The notes beneath the pieces are model-generated. The model was not told the origin of the DNA. It saw only the letters and a program-made list of their open reading frames with translations, and made no database searches. This document shows, one piece after another, positions 48,483 to 61,645 of a stretch of 64,000 nucleotides of DNA; the stretch's first letter is position 1, and each line of letters begins with the position of its first letter. Position numbers and translations under genes: made by a program. Origin of the DNA: Hymenoscyphus infarciens (taxonomy: Eukaryota; Ascomycota; Leotiomycetes; Helotiales; Helotiaceae); NCBI GenBank assembly GCA_001414345.1, contig LLCB01000013.1, positions 1 through 64,000 on the forward strand. Reading direction: 5' to 3'.

Positions 48483-49711
48483 GAATGTTGGTGAAGAAGA
48501 AATGCCCAGTTGTAGTTGGATAAACTGGGTCTTGTGTCCTCCTTGGATAGATGGATAGGGTAAACATGTCCTCAAAGCAGTACTGAAGAATCCAATTTTC
48601 ATGTGGAGTCAAAACAAGTTGGGGAAGGAGTTGAGAGAAGAGCTGGTAGTGGCGAAGATTTGTCGTCAATTGACAGCTTATTCGCAACTTGTTTTGACCC
48701 TATATTTGATAGTTTACTGGTTGCTCTTCTGAGTATCATGTTTAGGGACGAAAAACGAATTTCGACTCATCGTTTGCTTACGATTCCAAGGAGCCGTTGT
48801 CCACGTGATCCAAAAACGTGGGGAAATGTCATGTTTCCGCATCTCGCCATCAATGCTTATTTTTCTCTTGGTATGAAGCTTGTTTAGATCCCAGGGGTTT
48901 TGTTACCATGAGGGCTGCAATTGGATGAGGCGACAGCAACATGAATTCATGATACTACTTGCTACCTACAGTCAACCCCCCTTTCTCTGTTTATCGTATT
49001 TTTGTTTTTATTTAGCGAGCTGCCTACTCTGTTATTTGTTCTTTTTTTGATTTCCAATTCTCTGATCGTCCTGCTCCAGGTGGATCGTCCATGTTGTAGG
49101 ATTTACGATGTAGCCAGCTTATTCGTTCTAGGAACGACGCATCAACTTCGTACGTGAGCTCGATTCGCATTTACACTCATCAAATCTGTCAAGGTTTCGT
49201 TACGGGTTGACAGACCAGCTTCAAATTATTAAAATCAGAAAAGAAGTTCTCGTACCCTCTCCAACACTCGCAGTACAAAATCATTGGCAAAAATATTCTC
49301 CGTTCAGCTCAGCTCTCCGCGAAACAAGGCGGAAGATTTCTGTACAACGAGGAGTTTTCTTGGCATGTAAGATTCACAGGGCTTTTTGGGGCGTTCGTGG
49401 TGGCTTTCTTCTTGGTACCTGATACGTTGTGTCCCGTGTCAATGTCGCCCAGCTGAACTCCAAAATTGGCAACGATTGGACCATTTACTCATTCGACATT
49501 GGTGTTCTAAGTTTAGGTCTCAAAAAAGGAATGATAATTGTCGCCTTATCAATAATCACCCTCCACCCCATGGTGTTCCGGTCAGCTACCGTTTCCGGGG
49601 TCGAAAATACAAAATGATGTTCGTTCCCCAAGGCCGAAGGCTATTTTCCTTCTTACATCTTTACCAATCTTCCAAATCATTAGCTTGAGGGTTGAATATC
49701 CTGTCAAAACA
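48483..49711. other. intergenic stretch, no gene seen
   Basis: A 1.2-kb gap between plus-strand genes. Frames up to 100 codons have no recognisable content. It presumably holds the exporter 3' UTR and the promoter of the WW-domain gene. Confidence 0.5.
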
Positions 49712-51332
49712 ATGGTTCTCCCTCTAGCGGGACCACCGACTGATGCTTCCTTGCCTGAGGGCTACAAAGCTCATTGGAATACACAATACAATGCGTGGTA
49801 AAGTCAGCTCTTCTATTCCTATTGCAAAAATACTAATTGTGGTACTCAGGTTTTACGAAAATGTATTTACTGGAGCCAGTGTCTGGGAGAAGCCGGATCA
49901 GCCAGCACCTCAAGCTCGACCTCCACCTCAAGGACCACCCCCGGGATATCAAGCTGCTCCAATAGAGAACAAAGGCAATGACCCGGCTTCTTTACAAGCA
50001 GCAATGGCATCAGTCTCGTTAAATCCTGCTCAAAATCCCACACAGCAACAACAACAACTAACTTATGCACACACTCCACAACAAGCCCAGACATACAATC
50101 CCTATCCATCACCAGGAGTGAGCCCCCGCTCTGGTCCAGGACAACAAACACAAGCATATAACCCATACCCCTCTCCTGGAGTTACTACATCGCCATTGCA
50201 GCAGCAGACAGGTCAACAACTCCCACAACAACCGGTTAAGCAAGCTTACACTCCATATTCGTCACCTGGAGTCGCTACTTCTCCGCCGATTTCCCAGCGG
50301 ATATACGATGCTCCCGCTACCCAAGCATATCAAGCAACACCATCCCCAAATCCTGCCACTCAACAGCCGTCATATGGGACTCAACAACCCAATAATCCCA
50401 CTCAATCTCCAAATCCCAACGCTCAAACTTATCCACAACAACAACAGCCCTCTTCTGGCATTCACGGTCAAGCTCTAGGTGAAACACAAGCCCCGCATTC
50501 CGAAACGCCGCCAACAAATCCTACCTATGGCACAAAGGGCTTGTTCTCGCCTACCCAACAACCAAATACTCAGCCCGGATATGTAAATTACCAATCTCAC
50601 CAATCACCTCCAACAACTGGGGGATATCCAACACCTTCTTCCACGCCTTACACCCAGCAACAAACTCAATATGGTCAACCACCGCATCAACAGTACGGAC
50701 AAAGTCCAGTGTACGGCCAACAAGGTCAGCACGCCCAACAAAACCAATATCCTCAGCAACAAACCTACGGTCAGCCCGTCTATGGCCAACAACAGCCACA
50801 ACAACAAACTTATGCTCCTGTTACACAAACACCAGCGGCTCAAAGAAACACGCCCACTGCAGCAAAAGCGGGTTTGATGGGCATGCTAGGTGGTGGGATG
50901 TTAGGAGGTCAAGCCGCTAAAACTACTGGTGGAGAGTCACCTTCTCACTCGCAAGCCTTCACTCCAGCTGTTTATGGGGCTCCCCAAGCCGTTTATGGAC
51001 AGCAGCCCGCATATGGTGGAACCGCACAGCCAAATTACGGTGCACCAGCACCAGCCGCTGCGCCTGCTGCTAAACCCGATAAAAAGTCAAATACCGGTGG
51101 TTTGGCGTTACTTGGTGGTGGAGCAGGACTTCTCGCTGGTGGAGCATTGGTTACAGGATTGATGAGCGGACACAAAAAGAAGAAGAAGAAGAAGGGAATG
51201 TTTGGGGGTGGCGGCCATGGTGGGGGTGGACATGGAGAAGAGGGGTATTATGAGGGAGAAGAGTATAGTAGCAGTGATATTGAAGAAGCTGAAGAGGAAT
51301 CTTATGATGGTGGTGGGTGGGGCAGTGATTAA
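49712..51332 (+). CDS. WW-domain protein with Q/P/Y-rich repeats
   Basis: Two exons, 49712-49797 and 49850-51332, giving 522 aa. The splice joins NAW to FYENV and completes one WW domain (about residues 14-46) with the signature W22, F30-Y31, N33, T36, W41 and P44. The small first exon is easily missed. Residues 47-370 are rich in Q, P, Y, T and S, with a repeated YNPYPSPGV / YTPYSSPGV motif and many YGQ/YGT units. The C-terminal part has glycine-rich hydrophobic segments (GLMGMLGGGMLGG; ALLGGGAGLLAGGALVTGLM), a lysine run and an acidic DIEEAEEESYDGGGW end. WW domains bind proline-rich ligands, and the protein's own PY-rich tracts may be partners. Biological role is unknown; prion-like or condensate behaviour is possible. 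Confidence 0.82.
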
Positions 51333-52113
51333 TCTAGGGCTTGGATGTTGTGTTGCGATGACTAGCGACTATTTGATTTCGGAATAAAATGATTCTATTA
51401 TTCTAGGGCTTGTTATTCTTTCTTACTCTCCAAGTTACAGTCGAGATCAGAGGTCACTTCTCAGAAGGAGGCTGCCGCACTTCAAGCTTCATGCGGATAC
51501 AAGAATTTGAAATTATGATATTTTTGCTTAAGAGGCAATTATTAAGGCTTCCTCTCTATTAGTTTTCCAATATCTAGAATATATCACTTGAATGATACCC
51601 GTATAAAGAAGAATCATTAAGAATGAATTAAAAATACTAAAATAATAAGCCTTATTTACTATTTATTGGACGTACAGTATAGCTAGAATAATAAACAGAG
51701 TTCTTGTATGAACATTTGTCGACATGATAACAGTTTTTAATCTAAATTCAATATTGACGTGGGAACTTTCTCACGGTGGACATAAAAGGTAAACAGTACA
51801 TAGCTTACTGGAGAGTTTAAACATGATTATTCTTAAACATCTAGATATCGTTCGAAGTATTTAAAGTTGTTAACTTGAATTAGTCTAAATAACTGGAACA
51901 AGGAGACAGATAGATAGGGCATATACGAACCTGATGTATTTACTGCCGCTTTTAATGTCTATCGCAGGGGTCGGGTTCAAACAAGGAAGGCGCTGCCAAG
52001 ACCAGATCCCACGGGTTGCTTCTGACACCGCCAGGCAGCACCCCATAGAATCAAACCGCTATTTCTTGAACTGTACTCTGCTTTCCATACAATACAGAAT
52101 CCTATCTTTGACT
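51333..52113. other. AT-rich gene-free stretch
   Basis: From about 51,530 the sequence is AT-rich with few G and C. It marks the change from the gene block to the decayed right side of the window. No gene is seen. Confidence 0.5.
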
Positions 52114-53760
52114 ATGGACACCCGCACGTTTTTGTTAGCTTGGTCTACCTTTAAGCGAGACCTTAGCCGGAACGAGGCGTCGCTCTTCACGATCGATTTT
52201 CAAGAGCATTCTAATCTTTATGCATTTACTTTACGCATACAAAAATCGGAGGAAATTAGAAGAAGCTTCCAGGTACTTAAGCGTATCCGGTCGAAATTTC
52301 CGTTTAACGTAAGTTGTGGATGCGTTCTGAATAGATAGAGTCGACCACCTTCATGCTGGACCAGTTTGGGAACCAACTTCCGCAATTTGAGAGATGTGCA
52401 AAAATATATAGGAGTGATCTCCGGATTCAGAAGATCCTGGTAGAGATTTATAGAACCATACTCGAGTTCCAAATTGTGGCAACAAAAAGGTTAAGGAGAT
52501 GTCTCTAATTGCGAAGTCGAAGCCCTCGTAAACTAACAAGCACAATATAGTGGGAAAAACTTGGATCAAAAATGCTCGAATCTTATCAAGAAAAACCAGA
52601 ACAAATTCTACAGCGCCTACAACGACACAAGAGTTATCTAGAGAACGAAGCTAGATTACTCGATACTGACCGCAACGAACAATCTTCGTAGGAATAAACA
52701 ATACAACTGAAGTTGAGGTGCCCTGCAAGTTGAGGAAGACGAAAATTAACGAGGCAGATTGACAATTAGAGACGCTATTACCCCCAAACAGCGCAACTGA
52801 CCAATGGAAAAGGTCCCAACAGCGGAATAAGACGGTGGAATCCGGATCTTGGTTGGTTCGCAATGCAGTAATGCGCAGTTGGCTCGACAACGATGGCGAC
52901 AAGGAATGTACAATCTGGTTAAAAGGAGCTCCTGGTGCAGGTAAGTCTTTCAGAATGTCTAATGAAGGCCGAATGGTAATCATTCGCAGGAAAAACCATA
53001 CTTGCCACCGTAGTTATCGAGCACCTCGATTCCTCTTGCAAGAATGTTCCGGTTTTTCTTCTATTTTAGGAAAGATGACAAGTTACGAAACTCCCTAGTG
53101 GCGCTTATGGGGGGTCTACTGGCTCAGTTGGTACAATATAACGCGGACCTTGTCACTTATGTATACGAACAGCTGGCCACTGACAACCAATCATTCTTGA
53201 GCTCTCGAGACGCCTTGAAGCAACTATTTGGGGCTTGTTTTTTTTGGTTCAAGGAACAATTTGGATGGTTTTGGGTGGGCTGCAGGAGTGTGAGAGGAAG
53301 GAAAGAAAGCAAACTCTTTCTTGGGTCTTAAGACTAAGCCAAGAGACAATCTCTGAAACGCCTGGATATGCGCAGGTGTTTATTACCAGCCCGGTTAAGC
53401 TTGACATAGCAAAAGCATTATCTAAGTTGCCATTGCTATCACTCCAGGAGCCCGCGCATCAAGAAGATAACCGAAGATTTGTTTCGCTGAAAGCAGCGAA
53501 GATATCTGGACGTCTGGTTGGTCCAATGGTGTTAGAAGAGGAGATTGTTCAGGAACTTACTCGACATGCAAAAGGTAAGTAGCTGGAACGTAGTTTTCCC
53601 CTAGAATGATTCAGTGTCTTACTTGTAATTTGCGGTGAACAGGTACATTTATCTTCGCGCGCCTTGCCTACAGTTATCTCAGGAAACAAGAAACTTGGGA
53701 AGGCCTTCAGGTGGAGCTTGAGTCGGACAATTTTCCAACCAACTTCGACAAAATGTAAGC
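52114..53760 (+). pseudogene. decayed NACHT (STAND/NLR-type) gene
   Basis: The N-terminal part (52114 on) resembles the alpha-helical head of fungal NACHT proteins (AWSTFKRDLSRNEASLF). A second helical piece starts near 52350 in another frame (LDQFGNQLPQFERCAKIY). The NACHT core follows: WLKGAPGAG joined across a 49-bp intron (52941-52989) to GKTILATVVIEHLDSS completes Walker A. The later segment QELTRHAKGTFIFARLAYSY is split by another intron (donor near 53576). Frame breaks lie at T runs near 53053-53057 and 53238-53245, and other stops lie upstream. Walker B reads VLGGLQECE, where DGLDEC is normal, so the metal-binding Asp is lost. No WD40, ankyrin or TPR repeats follow. Fungal NACHT proteins act in non-self recognition and cell death. 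This copy cannot be functional. Confidence 0.72.
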
Positions 53761-53819
53761 CAGTTTCCCAGAGGAAATAAATATAAAACGGAGACACTAA
53801 TTAGAGCCTTATTTCAGAG

Positions 53820-54920
53820 TACAGAAACTGTATTCCAAACAATCCATTGCAGAATTTGAGGCGATAAAGCAAAACGCCACCGAATGGAACTCATCTTTAA
53901 TCGAAAATCTAACAAAAATGCGGCAAAATCAACTGTCATCTACACAAAAGAGTTCCAAACAGCTTGGCACGTACAAGATAGAGAAGGATTGTGGAACATG
54001 CAAGCTACTGAAATTCGAGCAATCCAACCTCAGAAATCCCACTCATCAAATTGATGTTAGCTTCAATATCTTGTGAAGTTGTCATACTATATGCAAAAGC
54101 ATCATCTTGCTCGATCAAAGCTGGCTTCAAGACGGTTACAGCTTTAGTATTCTTGACGTCGAGAAGAGAGAAGGTGTGCTCTGCTTTGAAATTTAAACCC
54201 TGAAAACGGGTGAGGAATTCTCCGTGAACAGGATGAATTCTAGATGGGGATTTCCATTGATTTTGCACATGTTTTCAGTGTTCCTTAAAAGAGCATTCTA
54301 GGTTTTGACATTAAGAAATAATAGGAGACCCGTGGGATAACCTATCCATACACCTATTTCTAGTCATTCTGGCTCAGATGAGTGCATAGGGAAAGTAAAA
54401 GGTTGGTTATACGCTTGTGAAAATGAGCACCTCCAGTGCTCCAGAGAAGCTCAACGACCAGAAAATAATCCAGAATGGAAGCTCGTCGCGGCACGAGTCA
54501 TTGATTTGGGAGCATTAGCTCATTTTACTCCAAGTTTGTTATCAACAGAAGGACTGCAGATATCCAATTGGACCTCGCTGAGTTATTGCTGGTGAGGAGT
54601 AAAGTCGTTTATAAGCCAACCTTGAAAAAAGACCGCCACCAATTTCCATAGGAAACAATTCCCAAAAAATTTCAGGATATTATGACTTTGACTCATCGTC
54701 TTGATTTTTGGTACATATGGAACGCTGCTGTTTGTATTATTTAAGATTCCAAAGCTGACTGGGCAATCGAAGCTGAAAAAATGGCAAATATATACGAGAA
54801 TGCATATGTTGCAATTGCTGCAGACCTTGGCGAGAGCTGCGATTCGGGAATTTTTGCCTCTCGAGAACGATATTCTATTCCGGTCGAGGTAAATCCTACC
54901 CGTGGTGATACGGCATCCTG
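53820..54920 (+). pseudogene. decayed HET-domain gene, cut by a transposon
   Basis: A plus-strand relic begins with a probable N-terminal region (about 53820-54075, ending CGTCKLLKFEQSN). It continues with WLYACENEHLQCSREAQRP, VIDLGALAHF and the HET hallmark SLSYCW (54576-54593). It then resumes with IPKKFQDIMTLTHRLDFWYI, an in-frame TAA at 54742-54744 in the VCII-DSKADWA motif, and EKMANIYENAYVAIAADL. Several frame breaks separate the blocks. The sequence stops where the left end of the repeat element begins near 54,909, so the C-terminal part is missing. HET proteins trigger heterokaryon incompatibility in ascomycetes. It lies 60 bp after the NACHT relic on the same strand. They may be two genes or parts of one. 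Confidence 0.75.
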
Positions 54921-54926
54921 AATGCA

Positions 54927-54990
54927 CTAAAAAGTCGGATTAACTAAATCGTAAATAGTAAATCGTAAATCGTAAATCGTAAATTATAAA
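54927..54990 (+). repeat. left terminal inverted repeat of copy 1
   Basis: Starts CTAAAAAGTCGG, then ACTAAATCG and four to five TAAATCG heptamers, ending AAATTATAAA. It pairs with 61646-61710 on the other strand over about 64 bp. More heptamer-like units lie further inside (about 55022-55050 and 55085). Confidence 0.88.
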
Positions 54991-56280
54991 GCTTAGATTT
55001 TTAAGTATATAGCCCTTTAGAGCTAAATCGTAAATCATAAATTGTAAATTAATAAATGTAGATTTTTTAGAGGCTATTTAGACGTAAATCGAAAAGCTTA
55101 AATTAGTAATCTTAAAGCTTAAAGTAAGGGTATTCGTAATTCGTAATACTTAAATTATAAGGCTTAAATCGTAAAATTTAAGTATAAGTAGAGGTAGAAA
55201 GTAGAAGGTAATATAGTATATATATATCTATTAAATATATATATATTATAATTGCTTAATACTTACTTTCTATTAATATATACTATTTAGTACTATATTA
55301 AATATAAGTATAATATAACTTTAAATCTATTATCTAAAATATTATAAATTATTAAAAGTAATATATATACTTAGTATAAATAATAACGTTATATAAGTAC
55401 CTAATAAATAGGAGAGGAAAAGAGATAATTAAGACTTTTAATACTATAACTATAGCTGTAATTTAACCTAAAAATAAAAGACGCTAAGCCTAATTAAGTA
55501 ATTAGTATATAATTAGTAAAGTAGTACTTAAAGTGCTTAAATAATCTTAAATTATAATTATTTAAGTACTTTAATAAAGAGAGTAAAAGAAGGGGTAAAA
55601 GTAGTAAAAAGTAACTAAAAAGTAGTAATAAAATTAAGGTATTATAGATAATCCTCCTAGTATCTATACCTAAAGTATCTACTACTATATACTCTTACTT
55701 CTTATCTCTCTTCTTATTATACTTATTATATATAATCTTAACCTTTTTAGTAATATAAGAGAGTCGATTAGTAAGAGTTATTTAAAAGAGAGTATCTCCT
55801 CTCTTTCTCTTTAAATTAAGGCTATTTATAGAAGTAATCGTAGTAGTAGATATTATTTTACTTACTAACGTATTTATAAGTATAAGAGGAGTAGATAAAG
55901 GCGAATTAGAGACTCTCTTATTAAGCTCTTAATTAAGTTTTAATTACTCTTTCTTATTAATTAATTTAAGTCTACCTTTAATAATAGTAGTATTAATATC
56001 TATATATAATTAAGTATTAAGATCCTTTATAATTTACTTATCTATATCTACTTATTATTATACTACCTTATCTACCCTCTCTAGCGTATTCAACTTAGTA
56101 GGTGTTATTAAGCTCTCCTTCTTCTTATCTCTTATAAGAGGTAATAGTAAGTATAAGCCTAAGGTTAATACTCCTTTACTATTAGTATCCTCTTCTATAT
56201 CTATATCTATATCCTTACTTCTTATATTACTCTTAGAACTATCTCTAGAATTATTATCTCTATCGTCTTCCTCTTCTAAA

Positions 56281-56373
56281 TAAGTAGTAATAATTATAAA
56301 GTAGTCTCTTAAGTAAGTAGTAATAATTATAAAGCAGTCTCCTAGATATATAGTAATAATTGTAAATATCTCT
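56281..56373. repeat. 33-bp tandem repeat inside copy 1
   Basis: Units beginning TAAGTAGTAATAATTATAAA at 56281 and 56314, with a degenerate third at 56347. Copy 2 has only two units (63098 and 63131). The unit is 11 codons long, so copy-number change keeps the minus-strand frame. Confidence 0.75.
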
Positions 56374-59300
56374 AGAAGATTATCTAATTTTAAATTATCT
56401 ACTAATATTATACTTACTCTAGTACTAGTACTATCCCCTAGTAATAGTATAGGCCTAGTATCTCCTTCTCTATTCTAAGCGTTATCTTTAAATATAATAG
56501 GCTTGTTATTAAATACCTTAATAAGTACTAAGAGTTAAAGTAGAATTAGTAGCTCTTAAGTATCTTATAAAAGCGTAATAGATTACTTCTTTTTAAAAGA
56601 TTAAGGCTTATTATTAATATAGCTATTAAATACTATATATACTTTATAGTACTTTTTATTAGTAAGACCTTTTAGTAAATTAAAGTATTATATAAGAGCT
56701 TATATATTATCTACTTTCTTATAATCTATAGTACTTAATCGCTTAGCTTTCCTCTTCTTAATAGTAACGTTTATAGCTAGAAAGACGTCTTCTACCTTAT
56801 TAGTAAGAAGTAGTATATTAATAGGATCTTATCTACTAAGAGTAGAGATTATATAGTAGATATTCTCTAAGAGCTTAATAGCGAACCTTTTAGCTTATAT
56901 ATTCTAGAGTACTAATTTAAAGTTAAATAAATCCTTAAAGTTACTAATAGGTAAGTAAGATATCTAAAATAGAAAGTTATTATTAATTTATACTCTAACT
57001 ATCTTACTACGTTATACTATAGAAGTATACGTAATTGTAGAAATACTCTTAATAGTAGAGAAGTCTTTAATACTCGTTATATATATATAGATATATAAAG
57101 CTACTTAAATATAGATTTTAGTAATAGAGATAGGCTTTAGCGCTCTATAGATTAGAGGAGGAGCTAGAGAGCTTATACTAATTAGTAGTATATACTAAAT
57201 TTAAGAGTATTACTTACTTTTAGCCTTTTTCTTATTAGAGATAAATCCCTTCTTACGTGCTTTTGCTCTAATTATTTTAGTTTTACTAAGAGCTTTTATA
57301 AAGAAGGATTATCTAGTTCTAGCCTTTTCCTCTTAGATAGCTCGCTCTTTAGCTATAGCTAATTTATCCTTCTTTTACTTAATAATAAGAGTAGAGTAGT
57401 TAGTAGTAAAACGTTCTATAATAGCCTTTTACTTCCTTCTAGACTCTATAATTAACTATTATTTCTTCTTCTAGCTATTAGAGCTTTATACTATAGCTTT
57501 TATAGAGTAGTCCTTTACTTTTTATAGACAGTTCTTAATCTTATTATTAGAGGGTGGTTTACTTAGTCTCTAAGGAAGTATAGATATATAATTTTCTAGA
57601 GTACTTACTAGGTTTACTAGGAAGTAATAAGAATATACTTTAAGCTTTAAACTCTTAAGATGAGAAGCCTAGACTTCTAGGTATTTAAGAGACTAATATT
57701 AAGGTATTCTAACGTGTTTTTAGTATTATAGAGTAGTAGACGTAAGGCTTCTAAAAGTATAAGTAAAAGTAATAGAATAAAAGTAGGAAAATCGAGGGAC
57801 TATCTTACTTAAACTATATAACCTTCTATACCTCGCTTCTTACTTTTAGTACTATTTATAAAGCTCTAATATACTATTCTAGTATATATTAAATAATTAC
57901 TAGCTATATAGTATATTATCTTCTACAAAGGCTAGGACTTTGTTTACGATTCTATAAGTATTTATAGAAGTAAGTATAAGTAAGGCTAGATTAAAGAATA
58001 TTCTACTCTAAGTAACTACTTAAGAGCTAGCTTAGAAACCTTTCTAAGAGACTAAGGAGGTTTTAAAGGTAAGCGATCGACGCTAAGTCTAATTTATAAA
58101 TTATTTACTACTATTAATAAAAGTTAGTAATCTATATACTTAAAATAGCTTAAAAACATAATATTCTAAATTAATTCTTTTATCTTTAATTTAAGTATAG
58201 AATAGTATTATTTATATTTATAAAGCTAACTAGAACTTAATAGACGTAGAACTTATAATATTATAATTTTTTAAAGATTTAAGAGTCTAAGATTACTAAC
58301 TTTTATTAATAGTAGTAAGTAATTTATAAATTAGGCTTAGTACTAATAGTTATAGTTAGTAGGTTTACTCTACTAAAATCTCCTCCTAAACACTTAGAGA
58401 ATTATATATTTATAACTATACTTAAAACCTTATATAAATTACTTCTAAATTTAATTAAAAGTTAATAAATATATCTATTCCTCTCTAGAGTTATATTAAG
58501 CCTTTTTTTATACTTAAAATATATAAATTTTAGGCTTAGAGCTTAGCTTATATTTAATATAGGTTTATTTCTAGTTTAGTATATTTATTTACTTATTAAT
58601 TATAGATAGTAAAAGTAATGCTACTAGCTAACTCTCTACGCCTTTTATAAAAGGTAATATATACTTCTTTTATTATATTACTCTCTATTAATATTCTATT
58701 TACTCTAGCTAGTAGGTAATTATAATTATAGACTATTATAGAGTCTATAGTTAGTTAATAGATTATAATACTATAATTCTAGATATACTACTATAGCTAG
58801 AGATATATATTAAGTATAAGGTTACTAATATAGAAAGAGGGGATAGATTTAGAATCTTACTCTTTAAATAAATTTAAAAGAGTATCTTTTAATAAATAAC
58901 CTAAGATTAGAGTTATTAAAGCGCTCTACTATAACGACGACGTTTAATACTATTTATTAGTAAGAGAGCTCTATAAAGGAGGAGGCTTAATTCTAAAGAT
59001 AAATTAGTAGCCTCTAAGATAGATTAATTAAATATAAGTTTATTTACTAATATCTGTCTCTAAATCTCCTTCTAAATCATCTTCGACTAGCGAGGTATAC
59101 TTATTAGTTATATACTCTCTTAAATTCTTATTTAATCCTACTAAACTATTATTATTTAACTCTTTTAATTCCTTATCTAAAAAGTCGCTATTATATAGAT
59201 AATCTAATACTATATTCGTTACTTAATTACTTCTATCTTTATTATTAAAGTATATACTAAATTTATCTTAATTAGCCTTTCTAGCTTCTTTTAATTCTTA

Positions 59301-60905
59301 AGCTACCTTAGAGTATAGCTCTCACTTATATACTTTCTCTAGCTTACTTAAAAGGCCTAATCCTACTAAATTACTCTCTTAGATATATACTAATAATTCT
59401 ACTCTTAAATCTAAGTATGCTATAGTATAAGTTTCTCTCTCTTTAATATATATTATTTTATTAATTAATAGTATATATCTATATACTAATAATTTTATTT
59501 TATACTACTCTAAGGTCGTCTAAGGCAAATATATATTAATATCCTAATTCTTATATAATTTCTAAAGCTTAGTAAGCTTCTTAGTAAGTACCTTAATACT
59601 ATAATCGTCTACTAGATACTCTTTACTTCTAAAATAGTAAAAGTTAGTCTATAGTACTCCTAGTACTCTATACTCTTAATTAGTATTAGTATAAATATAA
59701 TAGTAATTCTATATATATATAAACGTTTAAACCTCCTTCTAAATAATTAGAATATATATATATAATATAGCGATTATATTAAGAAGACTCTTTTTAGAAA
59801 ATAACCTCTTTTTATAAATACTCTAGAAGTATATCTTCTACTTATTTAAAGACTCTTTTATAAGCTATCTCTACTAAGCCTTAATACGTTAGTTAGCTAT
59901 AAAAGTACTAAACTAATATAGATTTAAAAATTAGTATAGCTCTCTACTACTTTCTATAGCTTATTATTAACAAAGTATATAGTAAGCGTCTACTACTATT
60001 AGAGATTCCGATTCTTAATCTAATTATATATAGTATAGTATCTTTCTAAGGCTACTTATAGTATTACTATATTACTATAGAGTAGATACTACTATATCGT
60101 TTAAGATACTATAATAGTTTTAAGAGATAAATTAAGTATAGATATTAATACTAGTATATATCTTAATACTAATAAACCTTAATTTATAATATCTATTAAT
60201 ACTCTATATAAAATTAGGCCCTAGTATAATATACTTGCTTTATATATCTTTAATCTCTTATAACCTTTAGGTATACTCTTTCTTATTAATCTTCTAAAGC
60301 ACCTTTTAGATCTTATCTCTACTCTATCTTTCGTCTTTATCTCTATTAACACTATAAGTATTTAAGTATATATAGAGGAACCTAAGGCTAAAGCTCCTTA
60401 TAGTACTAAAGTAGCTATATTTATAGATCTTATACTAAAGTATAGCTTCTAGCTTAACACGCCTCTCCTAGATATAAAACTTCTTATACCGAAGTCCTAT
60501 ATCTTATTATATCCTTTAAAGCCTCTAAGGCCTAATTATAAAGCCCTTCTAATTTAATATATATACTATACTCGAATTAGATAATCCTATATCTTTAAAG
60601 AGATATACTACTTATATATATAAGGCCGGTAAGAGCACGCTATTAGCGTTCCTTTAAAGGTTCTATTCTATATTAATTCAAAGCTTAAGAGTAGTATTAG
60701 AGATGTTAATATTATAATTACTTTTAAGAATATTATATATCTCTTAAGTAAGAGTTCTCTTTAGATATAACTCCTCTATAAATACCTTATATAGCTTTAA
60801 ATCGATAAATTAATATAGTATATTTAAGCTTCTATTATATACTTAAAACCACTCTTTTTATACTTCCTATTATACTTAAAATTCTAGGATTATTATACTA
60901 TAATA

Positions 60906-61310
60906 CTACTACTAAAGATATCGTACTTTAATAAGTACCTAGAGCTACTATTAGAGCTTATCCTCTTCCTTCTCTTATTATTATTAGTACTTAAATTTAA
61001 GAGAGAAGAGGGAGTATATATAATAGTAGAATAGCACTTTTAAAAAAAGGAATAATATAGAGTAGTATTTAAAGGAAGGAGTAACTAATTCGATTTATCT
61101 TAAGAGGTTCTACTACTAAGAATATTATACTTTAATAGATACTTAGAGCTACTATTAGAGCTTATTCTCTTCCTTCTTCTATTATTATTAGTACTCGAAT
61201 TTAAGAGAGAAGAGGGAGTATATATAATAGTAAGATAGTACTTTTAAAGAAAGGAATAATAGAGAGTAGTATATAGTATTTAAAGGAAGGAGCGATATAA
61301 GAGGGTTAGT
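60906..61310. repeat. ~204-bp tandem duplication in copy 1
   Basis: A block starting CTACTACTAA at 60906 recurs at 61110, including AGAGCTACTATTAGAGCTTA and GAGAGAAGAGGGAGTATATA. The two units differ mainly by C/T and A/G changes. Confidence 0.8.
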
Positions 61311-61645
61311 ATATAAAGTAAGTATACTTTTTAGCCTATAAAATAAATAGCGCTAACCCTAATTAGGAAATTAGTATATAATTAAGAAAAGTAGCTAAAA
61401 GTACTTAAATAATCTTAAATTAAGATTATTTAAACTTTTAAAGTAAGCTAATTACTTTAATATTAAGTGATCTAGAGTAATTAGCTTAAAAAAGGCCTAG
61501 TTTTAAGATATAATTTAGGAACTTATTATAGTAATAAAAGTCGATTTATATAGTCTTTTTATATTATATATATATATCTCTTACTATAATATATTTTAAT
61601 TTAATATTTAATACCTTTTACGATTATCTCTTAATTTATATAACT

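Noticed and set aside
54940..54985. Heptamer array as a possible CRISPR or telomere-like array
   Set aside because: Units are 7 bp, contiguous and without spacers, and they occur at element ends in inverted orientation; not TTAGGG.
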